Shown here in pieces: positions 5,785-12,565 of a DNA stretch of 13,576 bases; positions within the stretch are counted from its first letter, which is position 1; each line of letters opens with the position of its first letter. Below the pieces are notes generated by a model. It did not search any database, was not told the DNA's origin, and was given only the letters and a program-made list of their open reading frames with translations. Source of the DNA: Armatimonadota bacterium (GTDB lineage Bacteria; Armatimonadota; Fimbriimonadia; Fimbriimonadales; Fimbriimonadaceae); NCBI GenBank assembly GCA_023392285.1, contig JAEVZK010000077.1:1-13576 (forward strand), read 5' to 3'. Both the position numbers and the translations under genes were made by a program.

Positions 5785-6303
5785 TCATTGACAATGCCCG
5801 TCACTCAGGTGACGGATCAGCCGTTGCCTAAGGTCAAGCGCAGGAGCTATGAAATAGTAGACGCCGAAACTGCAAGTGGAATAAAGCATTACATTAAACA
5901 ACATCACACTTGCAGCCCGGCCCTGCCCCGGCCCATTAATAGTGAAGAGCAGAATAATCCACCCAAAAACTCCGAAAGAGGCCTGCAGGAAAATGAATCT
6001 ATAAGGTCGCTTCGAGTTTAGCGGCCAGAGTTTGTATCCTTTGACAAGCAGGTGAAATGGCAAGGGAATCAGCAGCGCTATCGGCATCAGCGGTAAAACT
6101 GATCGCCAACTCAATTGAGCCCACTGACCAAGAGATGTCCCAAGGTTGCTATGATGAGCAGGAGCTACGTGCCAAACGGAAATGACAACCAATCCCAGCA
6201 CCCAATCAGTTAGCATAAAAAACGCTTGGTGAAGGAAAATATCTCGCAATGCTTCGCAAAACGTGATGGATACGCGTCCGGAAGGTGCGAAAATCGTCTT
6301 CAA
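5785..6303 (-). CDS. Four-helix inner-membrane protein, candidate immunity to the membrane-active RHS toxin
   Basis: The 172-residue protein has four hydrophobic segments: about 22-46 (IFLHQAFFMLTDWVLGLVVI), 66-88 (SWRSVLPLMPIALLIPLPF), 102-123 (YRFIFLQASFGVFGWIILLF) and 130-156 (ASVMLFNVMLYSTCSFGVYYF). It starts at TTG 6303, overlapping the upstream RHS stop as TTGA, so translation is coupled. Small multi-span proteins of this kind next to toxins with hydrophobic tips are the pattern of colicin-type pore-former/immunity pairs. Sequence similarity to those families cannot be asserted here. The immunity role is inferred from overlap and topology. It ends TGA 5785. Confidence 0.7.
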   Translation of the reverse strand: MKTIFAPSGRVSITFCEALRDIFLHQAFFMLTDWVLGLVVISVWHVAPAHHSNLGTSLGQWAQLSWRSVLPLMPIALLIPLPFHLLVKGYKLWPLNSKRPYRFIFLQASFGVFGWIILLFTINGPGQGRAASVMLFNVMLYSTCSFGVYYFIAPALDLRQRLIRHLSDGHCQ

Positions 6304-7316
6304 CCCTCAACCTCGTCCCCATAGAGAATCGGGAGAAGGAAGGAGGCTATCAACAAAAGGCCACCCAAGACAATTTCAGACACGCCACGAATCATATATC
6401 GCGACGCGAGAAGAGCGGCTGGACCGCCAGCTTCATCCATACCTTCGGCCGATGCAAGCATTGCGGCTCCATATCCCCACAATTTTAGACCGCTTTTGAT
6501 TAGCGAGCGCCCAGCCTTCACCATTAGTGTTACCAAAACGCCGACGGTGGCGACGCCGCCAGCTACAATGGTGTTGTAGATAAGTCGCCCGAGTTCGCCC
6601 CATCCCCTCAACAAGTCCTGAAGCCACTTTGCGGCATCGGTGAAGCTGCGTCCACTTTCATCGAGATTGTTTACCGGATCGTTAGCGCAATACGTCAGCC
6701 AATTTGAGCCGTTCAAAGCACGATCCTGACTAACAAATCTGCCCGTACCCGGCTCGTAATACCTCGCCCGCATGTAGATGAGGCCGGATTCGTCGTCTTG
6801 CACATGGCCGAGGTTGGCGCAGTAGCGGCCCTTCGAGTCGGTAGGGCCGGTGGAGGTGCGAAGCTCGCCCCAGGCACCAAAGACCCGCTCCGCGGTGACC
6901 GCGTAGCCGGAGCCGCTCCTGCTCAGCGTTCTCACCATATTCCCATGCCCATCATAGATAGGATACGACACATTCGTCACCGGCGAGGAGCCGTAGGCGT
7001 CGGTTGTCTTCTCGATCCGGTCGATGCCTCTGGCTCCGAGGCCGTAGCGGGTGACATCCACCTGATCGGCGCTGCCGACATGATGCGTGTAATCATCCTC
7101 CATCCCCATCTGACCATCGTAGAAGTAACGCGTGGTGGGAAGATTGGTTGCCGTCACGACATCGTAATAGCCACTCGTGTGAAGGAGATCGGTCCAAGTC
7201 CAGGAGAGATTGAATCCCTCCACCTTCTGAGTCCGCATGCCATCAGCCCGGTACACGTAGCGAGCGCCCGTCGACGTGTTGACCGCCTTAGCCATCTCCG
7301 GGCATTCGCGAGTCAT
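6300..7316 (-). CDS. Orphan RHS C-terminal toxin with hydrophobic, probably pore-forming tip
   Basis: The protein has 338 residues. Residues about 15-222 are RHS core: YVYRADGMRTQKVEG, YFYDGQ, YPIYDGHGNMVRTLSR, YMRARYYEPGTGRFVSQD and NDPVNNLDESG (canonical DPxG, here DESG). The tip (about 223-338) starts amphipathic (DAAKWLQDLLRGWGELGRLI). It then has hydrophobic spans at about 245-267 and 312-332 (EIVLGGLLLIASFLLPILYG) and an acidic end. With a four-helix membrane protein overlapping directly downstream, a membrane-inserting or pore-forming toxin is the best guess. Its ATG 7316 overlaps the stop of the upstream gene (ATGA), so it relies on coupling. The N-terminal RHS shell is missing. Confidence 0.75.
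   Translation of the reverse strand: MTRECPEMAKAVNTSTGARYVYRADGMRTQKVEGFNLSWTWTDLLHTSGYYDVVTATNLPTTRYFYDGQMGMEDDYTHHVGSADQVDVTRYGLGARGIDRIEKTTDAYGSSPVTNVSYPIYDGHGNMVRTLSRSGSGYAVTAERVFGAWGELRTSTGPTDSKGRYCANLGHVQDDESGLIYMRARYYEPGTGRFVSQDRALNGSNWLTYCANDPVNNLDESGRSFTDAAKWLQDLLRGWGELGRLIYNTIVAGGVATVGVLVTLMVKAGRSLIKSGLKLWGYGAAMLASAEGMDEAGGPAALLASRYMIRGVSEIVLGGLLLIASFLLPILYGDEVEG
6861..6971. repeat. Direct repeat copy B (RHS core segment)
   Basis: This is the partner of 5541-5651, lying inside the core of the intact RHS-membrane-toxin gene. The offset is constant at 1320 bp over about 110 bp. Divergence between the copies suggests an old duplication, or two related RHS parents. Confidence 0.85.
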
Positions 7317-7897
7317 AGGTCGTTCCCGAGGGCAGAAATGATGATCTCACTCGCAGTCACGAAATCCTCCGAAGTAATGTGTTCTGGAAAGCATTCCACT
7401 GCAGCAATAAACTTGCCCAGTTCAAGTACCTCTATCGGAAACACGCTCGCGCCTCGGTTGCACATTAGGTTTGTCGCCACGCGCCTTGGCGCCTCTATCT
7501 GTGGAGCGGTCGAAGACGTGAGTGCCAGGAAAGCCCGCACGAGAGGCTGTCCTAATCGCGCGCCGCAGACACCCGCTCCTACAATCACTTGGAGCACGTT
7601 CAGGTCGAAAGATCTCAGGCCGCGTAGTGAACGCAACTGGGTCAGGTAATCACGCGAGCCTTTCTCGATTAGGGTCAGCAAAGGAAGATTCTCTGGCTGC
7701 ACCGAAAAGACGGTGCGGCCAATGCGTGCCCGCGAAGTTGAGCCCTTCCGGGTAATGATCTCCAAATCAAGGCGTTCCGCAACGTTGCTTATCAGCGTAC
7801 TCGCGACCTGGGGCACCAGCCGCTGGACATCAGCGATGTGACTCTCTGATGGCCAAAACGGCTCAAGCTCTTTGTCAAGACTCCTAACTGACTTCAC
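7313..7897 (-). CDS. Protein of unknown function, coupled to the RHS-membrane-toxin gene
   Basis: From GTG 7897 the protein has 194 residues. It has no signal peptide and no clear membrane span; the segment NVLQVIVGAGVCGARLG is only mildly hydrophobic. It is probably a soluble mixed alpha/beta protein. I do not recognise a family. Its stop overlaps the RHS start as ATGA, so the two are co-translated. It is the first gene of the island after the ribosomal operon terminator. It may be an orphan immunity protein left from a lost upstream RHS tip, a chaperone/adaptor for the following RHS protein, or a regulator. No convincing ribosome site precedes the GTG, so the start is uncertain. Confidence 0.55.
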   Translation of the reverse strand: MKSVRSLDKELEPFWPSESHIADVQRLVPQVASTLISNVAERLDLEIITRKGSTSRARIGRTVFSVQPENLPLLTLIEKGSRDYLTQLRSLRGLRSFDLNVLQVIVGAGVCGARLGQPLVRAFLALTSSTAPQIEAPRRVATNLMCNRGASVFPIEVLELGKFIAAVECFPEHITSEDFVTASEIIISALGNDL

Positions 7898-8095
7898 GCG
7901 AACGCAGCGGCTCCCGCTAATTCCGCCTCGATTTCTAGTGTACTCGCATCAAGTTCACGACATTTATGGCTTGACGCGGTTCAATTGGGTGGACTATTTA
8001 TTTGAGGCTACTTGGATGGCGAGAGATAATGAATGAAGCGTGTCTTAGGTGGGAGGGTTACGCAAGATCGGTTTCCGCTCTTTCGCTCAAGGAAC
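7898..8095. other. Intergenic region upstream of the RHS island
   Basis: About 200 bases lie between the island and the ribosomal operon terminator. The minus strand has several AT-rich patches (for example around 7950-8030), but I cannot point to a promoter with both boxes. Any promoter for the island would be expected here. No protein or RNA gene is evident. Confidence 0.4.
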
Positions 8096-8136
8096 ACCCA
8101 AAAACCAAGAAAGCCGTAAAGCAAGGTTTACGGCTT
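8096..8136 (-). terminator. Rho-independent terminator after rpsI
   Basis: A perfect 10-bp stem AAGCCGTAAA (8111-8120) / TTTACGGCTT (8127-8136) with a 6-base loop begins about 20 bases after the rpsI stop. On the minus strand it is followed by a T-rich run (TCTTGGTTTTT). It ends the ribosomal operon and insulates the RHS island. Confidence 0.85.
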
Positions 8137-8155
8137 CAAGATCAACAGTTCGACC

Positions 8156-8551
8156 TTATCGCTTAACGAACTGGAAGCCTCGGCGTGCTTTCTTTCGCCC
8201 GTACTTCTTGCGTTCCTTCACGCGAGGGTCACGGGTGAGGAAGCCGCCCGCTCGGAGCTCCTTGCGCAGCGTCTCGTCGTATTCAAGCAAAGCTCTGGAG
8301 ATGCCGAGCTTGATGGCACCGGCTTGGCCCGTTATACCGCCGCCTTTAGCCCGTGCTTTCACGTTGAAGCGTCCATCCATCTGGAGCGCCACGAGGGGAC
8401 TCTTGACCAGAATCTCGAGAACGGGCCGACCGAGATACTCCTTCAGGTCTTTGCCGTTGATGTTGATATTGCCCTCGCCTGGTTCGATCCAGACGCGAGC
8501 GATGGCGCTCTTACGTCGCCCGGTTCCATAATTTTGATTGTTAGCTGCCAT
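8156..8551 (-). CDS. rpsI: 30S ribosomal protein S9
   Basis: The protein has 131 residues, the normal length for S9. It has the conserved YGTGRRKSAIARVW near the N-terminus, GGG-ITGQAGAIKLGISRAL in the middle and the signature C-terminus KKYGRKKARRGFQFVKR. The basic tail reaches the P-site tRNA in the small subunit. Its ATG shares one base with the rplM stop (TAATG), giving tight coupling to L13, its usual partner. It is the last gene of the operon, followed by the intrinsic terminator. Confidence 0.98.
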   Translation of the reverse strand: MAANNQNYGTGRRKSAIARVWIEPGEGNININGKDLKEYLGRPVLEILVKSPLVALQMDGRFNVKARAKGGGITGQAGAIKLGISRALLEYDETLRKELRAGGFLTRDPRVKERKKYGRKKARRGFQFVKR

Positions 8552-8988
8552 TAAACTTTCTTAACTTCCAACGGCTGAGGGTTCTGAGCCGCGTGCGGGT
8601 GTTCGGAGCCCTTGTAAACTTTGAGCTTCTTGATGATCTGATGTCCAAGCTTCGTCTTCGGAGTCATTCCCCAGACCGCTTTGGTGATGAGCTTGACTGG
8701 ATCCTCGTCCAGCATCTTGCCTCGTGAAATGTTCTTCAAACCATCTGGCCATCCGGTGTGCCAGTAGATCAGTTCATCGCGCTTGTTGCCGGTGAGAACG
8801 GCTTGTTCAGCGTTGATGATAATGACGAAGTCACCGCAATCGCAGTTGTATTGGAAATTAGGCTTATGCTTGCCTCGCAGAACCTGCGCGACTTGAGCGG
8901 CTAGGCGGCCAACGGGGATTCCCGCAGCGTCGACGACATGCCACTCCTGCTTAATCTGCCCTTCTTTGTTTGTAAAGGTTCTATTCAT
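8551..8988 (-). CDS. rplM: 50S ribosomal protein L13
   Basis: The 145-residue protein has family hallmarks: WHVVDAAGIPVGRLAAQVAQVLRGKHKP, then GDFVIIINAEQAVLTGNKRDELIYWHTGWPDG, VWGMTPKTKLGHQIIKKLKVYKG and HPHAAQNPQPL. L13 is an early-assembly large-subunit protein. The start at ATG 8988 is set by the family N-terminus and by AGGA eight bases upstream. A longer open frame running back to 9339 overlaps truA and is not coding. It overlaps rpsI by one base. The 113-base leader contains two hairpins. Confidence 0.98.
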   Translation of the reverse strand: MNRTFTNKEGQIKQEWHVVDAAGIPVGRLAAQVAQVLRGKHKPNFQYNCDCGDFVIIINAEQAVLTGNKRDELIYWHTGWPDGLKNISRGKMLDEDPVKLITKAVWGMTPKTKLGHQIIKKLKVYKGSEHPHAAQNPQPLEVKKV

Positions 8989-9101
8989 TCGTTTGTTCCT
9001 GACAGTGATTCGCCCAAGGTTCGAATCAGCAGCCGAGGGTGACGTTCCCTCGCTTCCGGCAGGCGCAAAGCGCCGCCTTAGTTGTCGAAGAGCATTGTAC
9101 C
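8989..9101 (-). promoter_or_regulatory. truA-rplM spacer with two hairpins (possible L13 leader)
   Basis: The spacer is 113 bases, long for this compact operon. It holds CGAGGG/CCCTCG (9034-9039 with 9047-9052, loop of 7) and GGCGC/GCGCC (9062-9066 with 9070-9074, loop of 3). Structured leaders upstream of rplM-rpsI mediate autoregulation in some bacteria. No resemblance to a specific known leader is claimed. An internal promoter is also possible, but I cannot locate one. Confidence 0.35.
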
Positions 9102-9881
9102 TCAGGCCAGCCCAGCGGCGCGGCTTCGATTGTCCAGCGGATGGCGGCCGTATCGCACGCGCATAAGGCACAGCCCCTTCGCGGGCAACACCACCGGCCA
9201 TTGAAGGTCGCCGCGTTCCTCGCGAAGCAGCATTCCGATTTCTTCGATCGGACGATGACCCCTTCCAACTTCGAGCAGACCGCCGGCGATTCGCCGCATC
9301 ATGCCGCGGAGAAAGGCTGTCCCGACCACGTCGAGCCAAACTTCATTTCCGACTTGCCGAACTTGCACCCGATCAAGACGACGAACCGTATTCTGGATCG
9401 ACGGATCGAGCTCTTCGGTGAAGGCGCGAAAATCATGCGTGCCCACGAGCTGCGATGCTGCGAGCTGCATTTGGGCCACATCCAGAGGGCGGCCATACTC
9501 GTGAGCGAAACGACCCGCGAACGGATCGCGCGCCTCGGTGCGGATACGGTAGCGGTACCAGCGGTCCTTGGCTGAAAACCGGCTATCGAAGGAGTCCTGT
9601 ACCCGGTCGGAAGACCTGACCGCCAGGTCGGGCGGCAACACTTGATTCAAGATACGAGTCCACTTTCTTGGCTCGATCGCTACATCGGTGTCGAAGTGAC
9701 AAACTTGCCCCCGGGCATGCGCGCCGCTGTCCGTGCGACTCGCACCAAAGAGCTCGGCAGAGTGACCGGAAGTTTGGAGAATCGCATCACGCAAAACTGC
9801 GCTTACAGTCCGCTGATCCGATTGAATTGCCCAGCCGCAAAATTCGGTTCCGTCATAGGCAACGACGAGCTTGATGCGCAA
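9102..9881 (-). CDS. truA: tRNA pseudouridine(38-40) synthase TruA
   Basis: The 259-residue protein isomerises uridines 38-40 in the anticodon stem-loop of many tRNAs. The N-terminus LVVAYDGTEFCGWAIQ and the catalytic motif GASRTDSGAHARGQV are clear, with the nucleophile Asp51 at the canonical number. Further motifs are RWYRYRI, the FTEELDP region and FLRGMMRRIAGGLLEVGRG. The best start is TTG 9881: it gives the normal family N-terminus and there is no in-frame ATG upstream before a TGA. No clear ribosome site is visible. The gene sits between rplQ and rplM, a common operon position for truA. Confidence 0.96.
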   Translation of the reverse strand: MRIKLVVAYDGTEFCGWAIQSDQRTVSAVLRDAILQTSGHSAELFGASRTDSGAHARGQVCHFDTDVAIEPRKWTRILNQVLPPDLAVRSSDRVQDSFDSRFSAKDRWYRYRIRTEARDPFAGRFAHEYGRPLDVAQMQLAASQLVGTHDFRAFTEELDPSIQNTVRRLDRVQVRQVGNEVWLDVVGTAFLRGMMRRIAGGLLEVGRGHRPIEEIGMLLREERGDLQWPVVLPAKGLCLMRVRYGRHPLDNRSRAAGLA

Positions 9882-9930
9882 TGGACTGGGGGATCGGGGT
9901 GAGCTGGTGCTTCACCCCGGTGATAGAAAA

Positions 9931-10380
9931 TTAGTCGACGAGTTCGAGAACCGCTTGGGGAGCGGCGTCACCGCGGCGCGGCCCAATTTTGACGAGCCGA
10001 GTGTATCCGCCGTTGCGATCCTTGAATCGGGGCCCAACGTTGTCGAACAGGTGCTTTACCAAGTCTTCGCCATTGAGCTTGCTCATGTTAATGAGGATCT
10101 GGGTTTTTTCCATTTCAGTCTTACCGGCGAGCACCTTGGCTGGCTTGGGGCTGGAGCTGGAATGACCAACAAGGATCTTGCGGGCTTGTCGTCGGGCATC
10201 GAGAGTGTCATTCTTGGCGAGGGTGATTAGCTTCTCAACCAGTCGCTGCAGTTCCTTAGCTCGGCCGAACGTTGTTCGCGTATATCCGTGGCGAATAAAT
10301 TGTCGCTGCAGGTTGGTGAGCAGCGCGCGACGCTGGTCGCTCGGCAGCCCAAGTTTACGGTGATCGTTAAGATGTCTCAT
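9931..10380 (-). CDS. rplQ: 50S ribosomal protein L17
   Basis: The 149-residue protein has the family N-terminus MRHLNDHRKLGLPSDQRRAL, the FIRHGYTRTTFGRAKELQRLVEKLITLAK helix region and the C-terminal NGGYTRLVKIGPRRGDAAPQAVLELV. A Ser/Pro/Lys-rich insert lies at about residues 72-92. It follows rpoA with a 39-base gap, as in most bacteria. The 20 bases before ATG 10380 contain no Shine-Dalgarno match; instead short AGTCG-type repeats occupy the leader. Confidence 0.98.
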   Translation of the reverse strand: MRHLNDHRKLGLPSDQRRALLTNLQRQFIRHGYTRTTFGRAKELQRLVEKLITLAKNDTLDARRQARKILVGHSSSSPKPAKVLAGKTEMEKTQILINMSKLNGEDLVKHLFDNVGPRFKDRNGGYTRLVKIGPRRGDAAPQAVLELVD

Positions 10381-10419
10381 GTGAGTCGATAGTCGTTTGT
10401 TTGTTTAGTCGATGGTAGA

Positions 10420-11421
10420 TTAAAAGTCGTCGTCCTCGTCGTCGTCTCCGAAAGCGTCGAGTGCCGAGCGGAACCCACCCTTCGGCGGCTTGAGTTCGAG
10501 ACCATGCTCTTCCAGCTTGTCCCGGACTTCGACCAGCGACTTCTTGCCAAAACCTCGGATGCTTGTGAGGTCGCTTTCGGTCGCCAAAGCAAGGGCACGA
10601 AGGGTCAGGAGTCCAGCCCGGCGGAGGCAGTTAAACGTCCGCTGTGAGAAATCCAGCTCTTCGATGCGAAGGTCGGGGATGTGAGAAACGTCGGTTGATT
10701 CCTCTTCGATATCAATGACATCGCTTTCGAATCCGGCTTGGCCGAGATCGAAGAACATTCGGAAATATTTATCGAGGATGTGAGCCGACTGCGACAAGGC
10801 GTCGTTCGGTCGGACTGCGCCGTTCGTCCAAATGTCAAGCACGAGCCGCTCATAGTCGGTTCTCATGCCGACACGGGTCGCCTCCACCGTGTAGTTCACT
10901 TTCTTCACCGGCGTGAACTGGCTGCCCGTCGGAATGACGCCGATAATGCCCTTATAGCGCTCCTGCTTCTCGGGAAGCAAATAGCCTGCTCCCCAGCCTA
11001 CGTAAAGCTCCATATTGAGCGATGCGTCGGAATCGCTGATGGTGGCGAGGTAGACCTCAGGATTGGTAATCGAAACGCCAGCCGGACACTCGATATCGGC
11101 ACCGGTGACCTTGCCCGGCCCCTTGACATCGAGTCGAAGAATCTTATCTTCCTGGGGGATTCCGTCCTGCACATCGATGGTGATCGCAAGGTCCTTTAGG
11201 TTGAGTAAGAGTTCGGTGGTGTCTTCCTTTACGCCAGGAATCGGAGCGAATTCGTGAAAAACCTTATCGATTCGGACGGCAGAAACGGCGGCGCCTTGAA
11301 TCGAGCTGAGCAGAACCCGGCGGAGGGCGTTACCGATGGTTTGGCCGTAGCCGCGTTCAAGCGGCTCAAGCACAAACTTGCCGTATTCGAGGTTTATATC
11401 TAAGGTTGAGATGTGAGGCAT
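10420..11421 (-). CDS. rpoA: DNA-directed RNA polymerase subunit alpha
   Basis: The protein has 333 residues. The N-terminal dimerisation/assembly domain (1-235) shows FVLEPLERGYGQTIGNALRRVLLSSIQGAAV. The C-terminal domain (about 255-312) shows RTFNCLRRAGLLTLRALA and IRGFGKKSLVEVRDKLEEHGL. Arg261 occupies the position of the E. coli UP-element-contacting Arg265. The end is an acidic tail (GDDDEDDDF), an addition beyond the usual CTD. It lies between rpsK and rplQ; the rpsD gene often found before rpoA is missing. No clear ribosome site precedes ATG 11421. Confidence 0.99.
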   Translation of the reverse strand: MPHISTLDINLEYGKFVLEPLERGYGQTIGNALRRVLLSSIQGAAVSAVRIDKVFHEFAPIPGVKEDTTELLLNLKDLAITIDVQDGIPQEDKILRLDVKGPGKVTGADIECPAGVSITNPEVYLATISDSDASLNMELYVGWGAGYLLPEKQERYKGIIGVIPTGSQFTPVKKVNYTVEATRVGMRTDYERLVLDIWTNGAVRPNDALSQSAHILDKYFRMFFDLGQAGFESDVIDIEEESTDVSHIPDLRIEELDFSQRTFNCLRRAGLLTLRALALATESDLTSIRGFGKKSLVEVRDKLEEHGLELKPPKGGFRSALDAFGDDDEDDDF

Positions 11422-11465
11422 GATTTATCTGTGGTCAATCGGCGTTTGTGATTCGGTTGATTCTG

Positions 11466-11495
11466 GTAAGTCGCGGCTTTCATTCCACGACTTAC
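11466..11495 (-). promoter_or_regulatory. Hairpin in the rpsK-rpoA spacer
   Basis: GTAAGTCG.GG pairs with CC.CGACTTAC around loop CTTTCATT: ten base pairs with one C-A mismatch. It sits between the rpsK stop and rpoA start, where rpsD lies in many genomes. No T-run follows, so it is not an intrinsic terminator. It may be an RNA processing or translational control element. Function is inferred. Confidence 0.4.
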
Positions 11496-11507
11496 GAGCA
11501 CAAAGCC

Positions 11508-11900
11508 TTAAACTCGTCGTCGTTTCGGAGGGCGGCAGCCATTGTGGGGCACCGGAGTCACATCGATGATGCTCGTGACTTCGAGCCCCGAAGCCTGTAG
11601 CGAGCGAATGGCGGTTTCGCGCCCTGAACCCGGGCCGCGTACAAGCACATCAATCTTCCTAAGCCCGTGCTCTTGAGCAATCCGGCTTGCCTTATCGGCA
11701 GCCACCTGTGCGGCAAACGGCGTTCCTTTCCGGCTCCCTTTGAAGTTCACGTTTCCTGAACTCGCCCAGCTCAACGTGTTGCCTTTGGGGTCGGTGATCG
11801 TAATAATCGTGTTGTTGAAGGAGGCATGAATATGTGCGACGCCCAGCGGCACGTTCTTCTTCTCTTTCTGCTTGCCTTTTTGTACTTGCTTTCTTGCCAT
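11508..11900 (-). CDS. rpsK: 30S ribosomal protein S11
   Basis: The 130-residue protein has standard S11 motifs: GVAHIHASFNNTIITITDPKGN, SSGNVNFKGSRKGTPFAAQ, VRGPGSGRETAIRSLQASGLEV and the C-terminus DVTPVPHNGCRPPKRRRV. S11 forms part of the platform of the small subunit next to S18/S21. It follows rpsM after an 82-base spacer that contains heptamer repeats running almost up to the ATG; no Shine-Dalgarno is present there. Confidence 0.98.
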   Translation of the reverse strand: MARKQVQKGKQKEKKNVPLGVAHIHASFNNTIITITDPKGNTLSWASSGNVNFKGSRKGTPFAAQVAADKASRIAQEHGLRKIDVLVRGPGSGRETAIRSLQASGLEVTSIIDVTPVPHNGCRPPKRRRV

Positions 11901-11903
11901 GTT

Positions 11904-11938
11904 CGTTAAGTGTCGAGTGTTAAGTCTTGAGTGTTGAG
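11904..11938. repeat. Five tandem 7-bp repeats in the rpsM-rpsK spacer
   Basis: On the plus strand the units are CGTTAAG, TGTCGAG, TGTTAAG, TCTTGAG and TGTTGAG (consensus TGTTRAG). They end three bases before the rpsK start codon and occupy the place where a ribosome site would be. Confidence 0.75.
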
Positions 11939-11982
11939 CGGGCTCAGGCTCTACGCCGAACGCCTAAACTCAACTGGTAAAG

Positions 11983-12360
11983 CTACTTCTTGGCCTTCTT
12001 CTTGCCGGCGACCGTCTTCGGCTTACCCTTTCGAGTTCGTGCGTTATGGCGGGTGTTCTGACCTCTGGTCGGGAGGCCGCGGCGGTGGCGGAGTCCTCGG
12101 TAGGAACCAATCTCGATGAGGCGGCGAATGTTGCTCTGAACTTCGCGGCGGAGGTCACCTTCGATCTGGTAATCGCGGTCCAGAATCTCTCGAAGATGGC
12201 CCACTTCTTGCTCGGTCAGATCGCGAACCTTCTTGCGCGGGTCGATGCCGGCTTTCTCAAGAAGCTCAACGACGTTGTGCTTGCCGATGCCATAAATGAG
12301 GGGGAGGGCATATTGAGCCGTCTTATCCCTTGGAAGGTCGATACCTGCGATACGTGCCAT
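11983..12360 (-). CDS. rpsM: 30S ribosomal protein S13
   Basis: The 125-residue protein starts MARIAGIDLPRDKTAQYALP, followed by YGIG, a LTEQEVGHLREIL helix region and the signature RGLRHRRGLPTRGQNTRHNARTRKG, then a Lys-rich tail. S13 sits in the head of the small subunit and contacts the P-site tRNA and bridge B1. It is the second gene of the operon, 26 bases after rpmJ. A weak AGAAAG lies about five bases before the ATG. Confidence 0.98.
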   Translation of the reverse strand: MARIAGIDLPRDKTAQYALPLIYGIGKHNVVELLEKAGIDPRKKVRDLTEQEVGHLREILDRDYQIEGDLRREVQSNIRRLIEIGSYRGLRHRRGLPTRGQNTRHNARTRKGKPKTVAGKKKAKK

Positions 12361-12386
12361 AAATTCTTTCTAGTTCTTGATGGACC

Positions 12387-12500
12387 TCAGCCTTGTCGTT
12401 GCTTGTGTTTCGGGTTGACGCAGATCACTCGCACGACTCCTTCGCGCTTGATGATTTTGCACTTGTCGCAAATCTTCTTGACACTCGCTCTGACTTTCAT
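12387..12500 (-). CDS. rpmJ: 50S ribosomal protein L36
   Basis: The 37-residue protein reads from ATG 12500 to TGA 12387, beginning MKVRASVKKICDKCKIIKRE and ending NPKHKQRQG. The Cys11, Cys14, Cys27 and His32 zinc ribbon of the C+ form is complete. The ribosome site AGGA is six bases upstream. It is the first gene of the operon, directly upstream of rpsM as in most bacteria. infA, a frequent neighbour, is not present upstream. Confidence 0.97.
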   Translation of the reverse strand: MKVRASVKKICDKCKIIKREGVVRVICVNPKHKQRQG

Positions 12501-12565
12501 CTGAAATCCTTTCGCACCGTCTCTCAAGCAGGCAAAGCCGCAGACACGACGGGGCGCAAACAAGG

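Noticed and set aside
5603..5794. Minus-strand open frame of 63 residues
   Set aside because: It is in a different frame from the RHS remnant and overlaps the end of the four-helix gene; a shadow frame.
9007..9040. tRNA-like TPsiC sequence (GGTTCGAATC) on the plus strand
   Set aside because: No matching acceptor or anticodon stem is present, and it lies in the truA-rplM spacer; chance resemblance.
8989..9339. N-terminal extension of rplM to 9339
   Set aside because: It overlaps truA in another frame, is rich in Arg/Ser shadow sequence, and L13 has its normal start with a ribosome site at 8988.
9871..10230. Plus-strand open frames across rplQ, truA and rpoA
   Set aside because: Antisense shadows of highly conserved genes.
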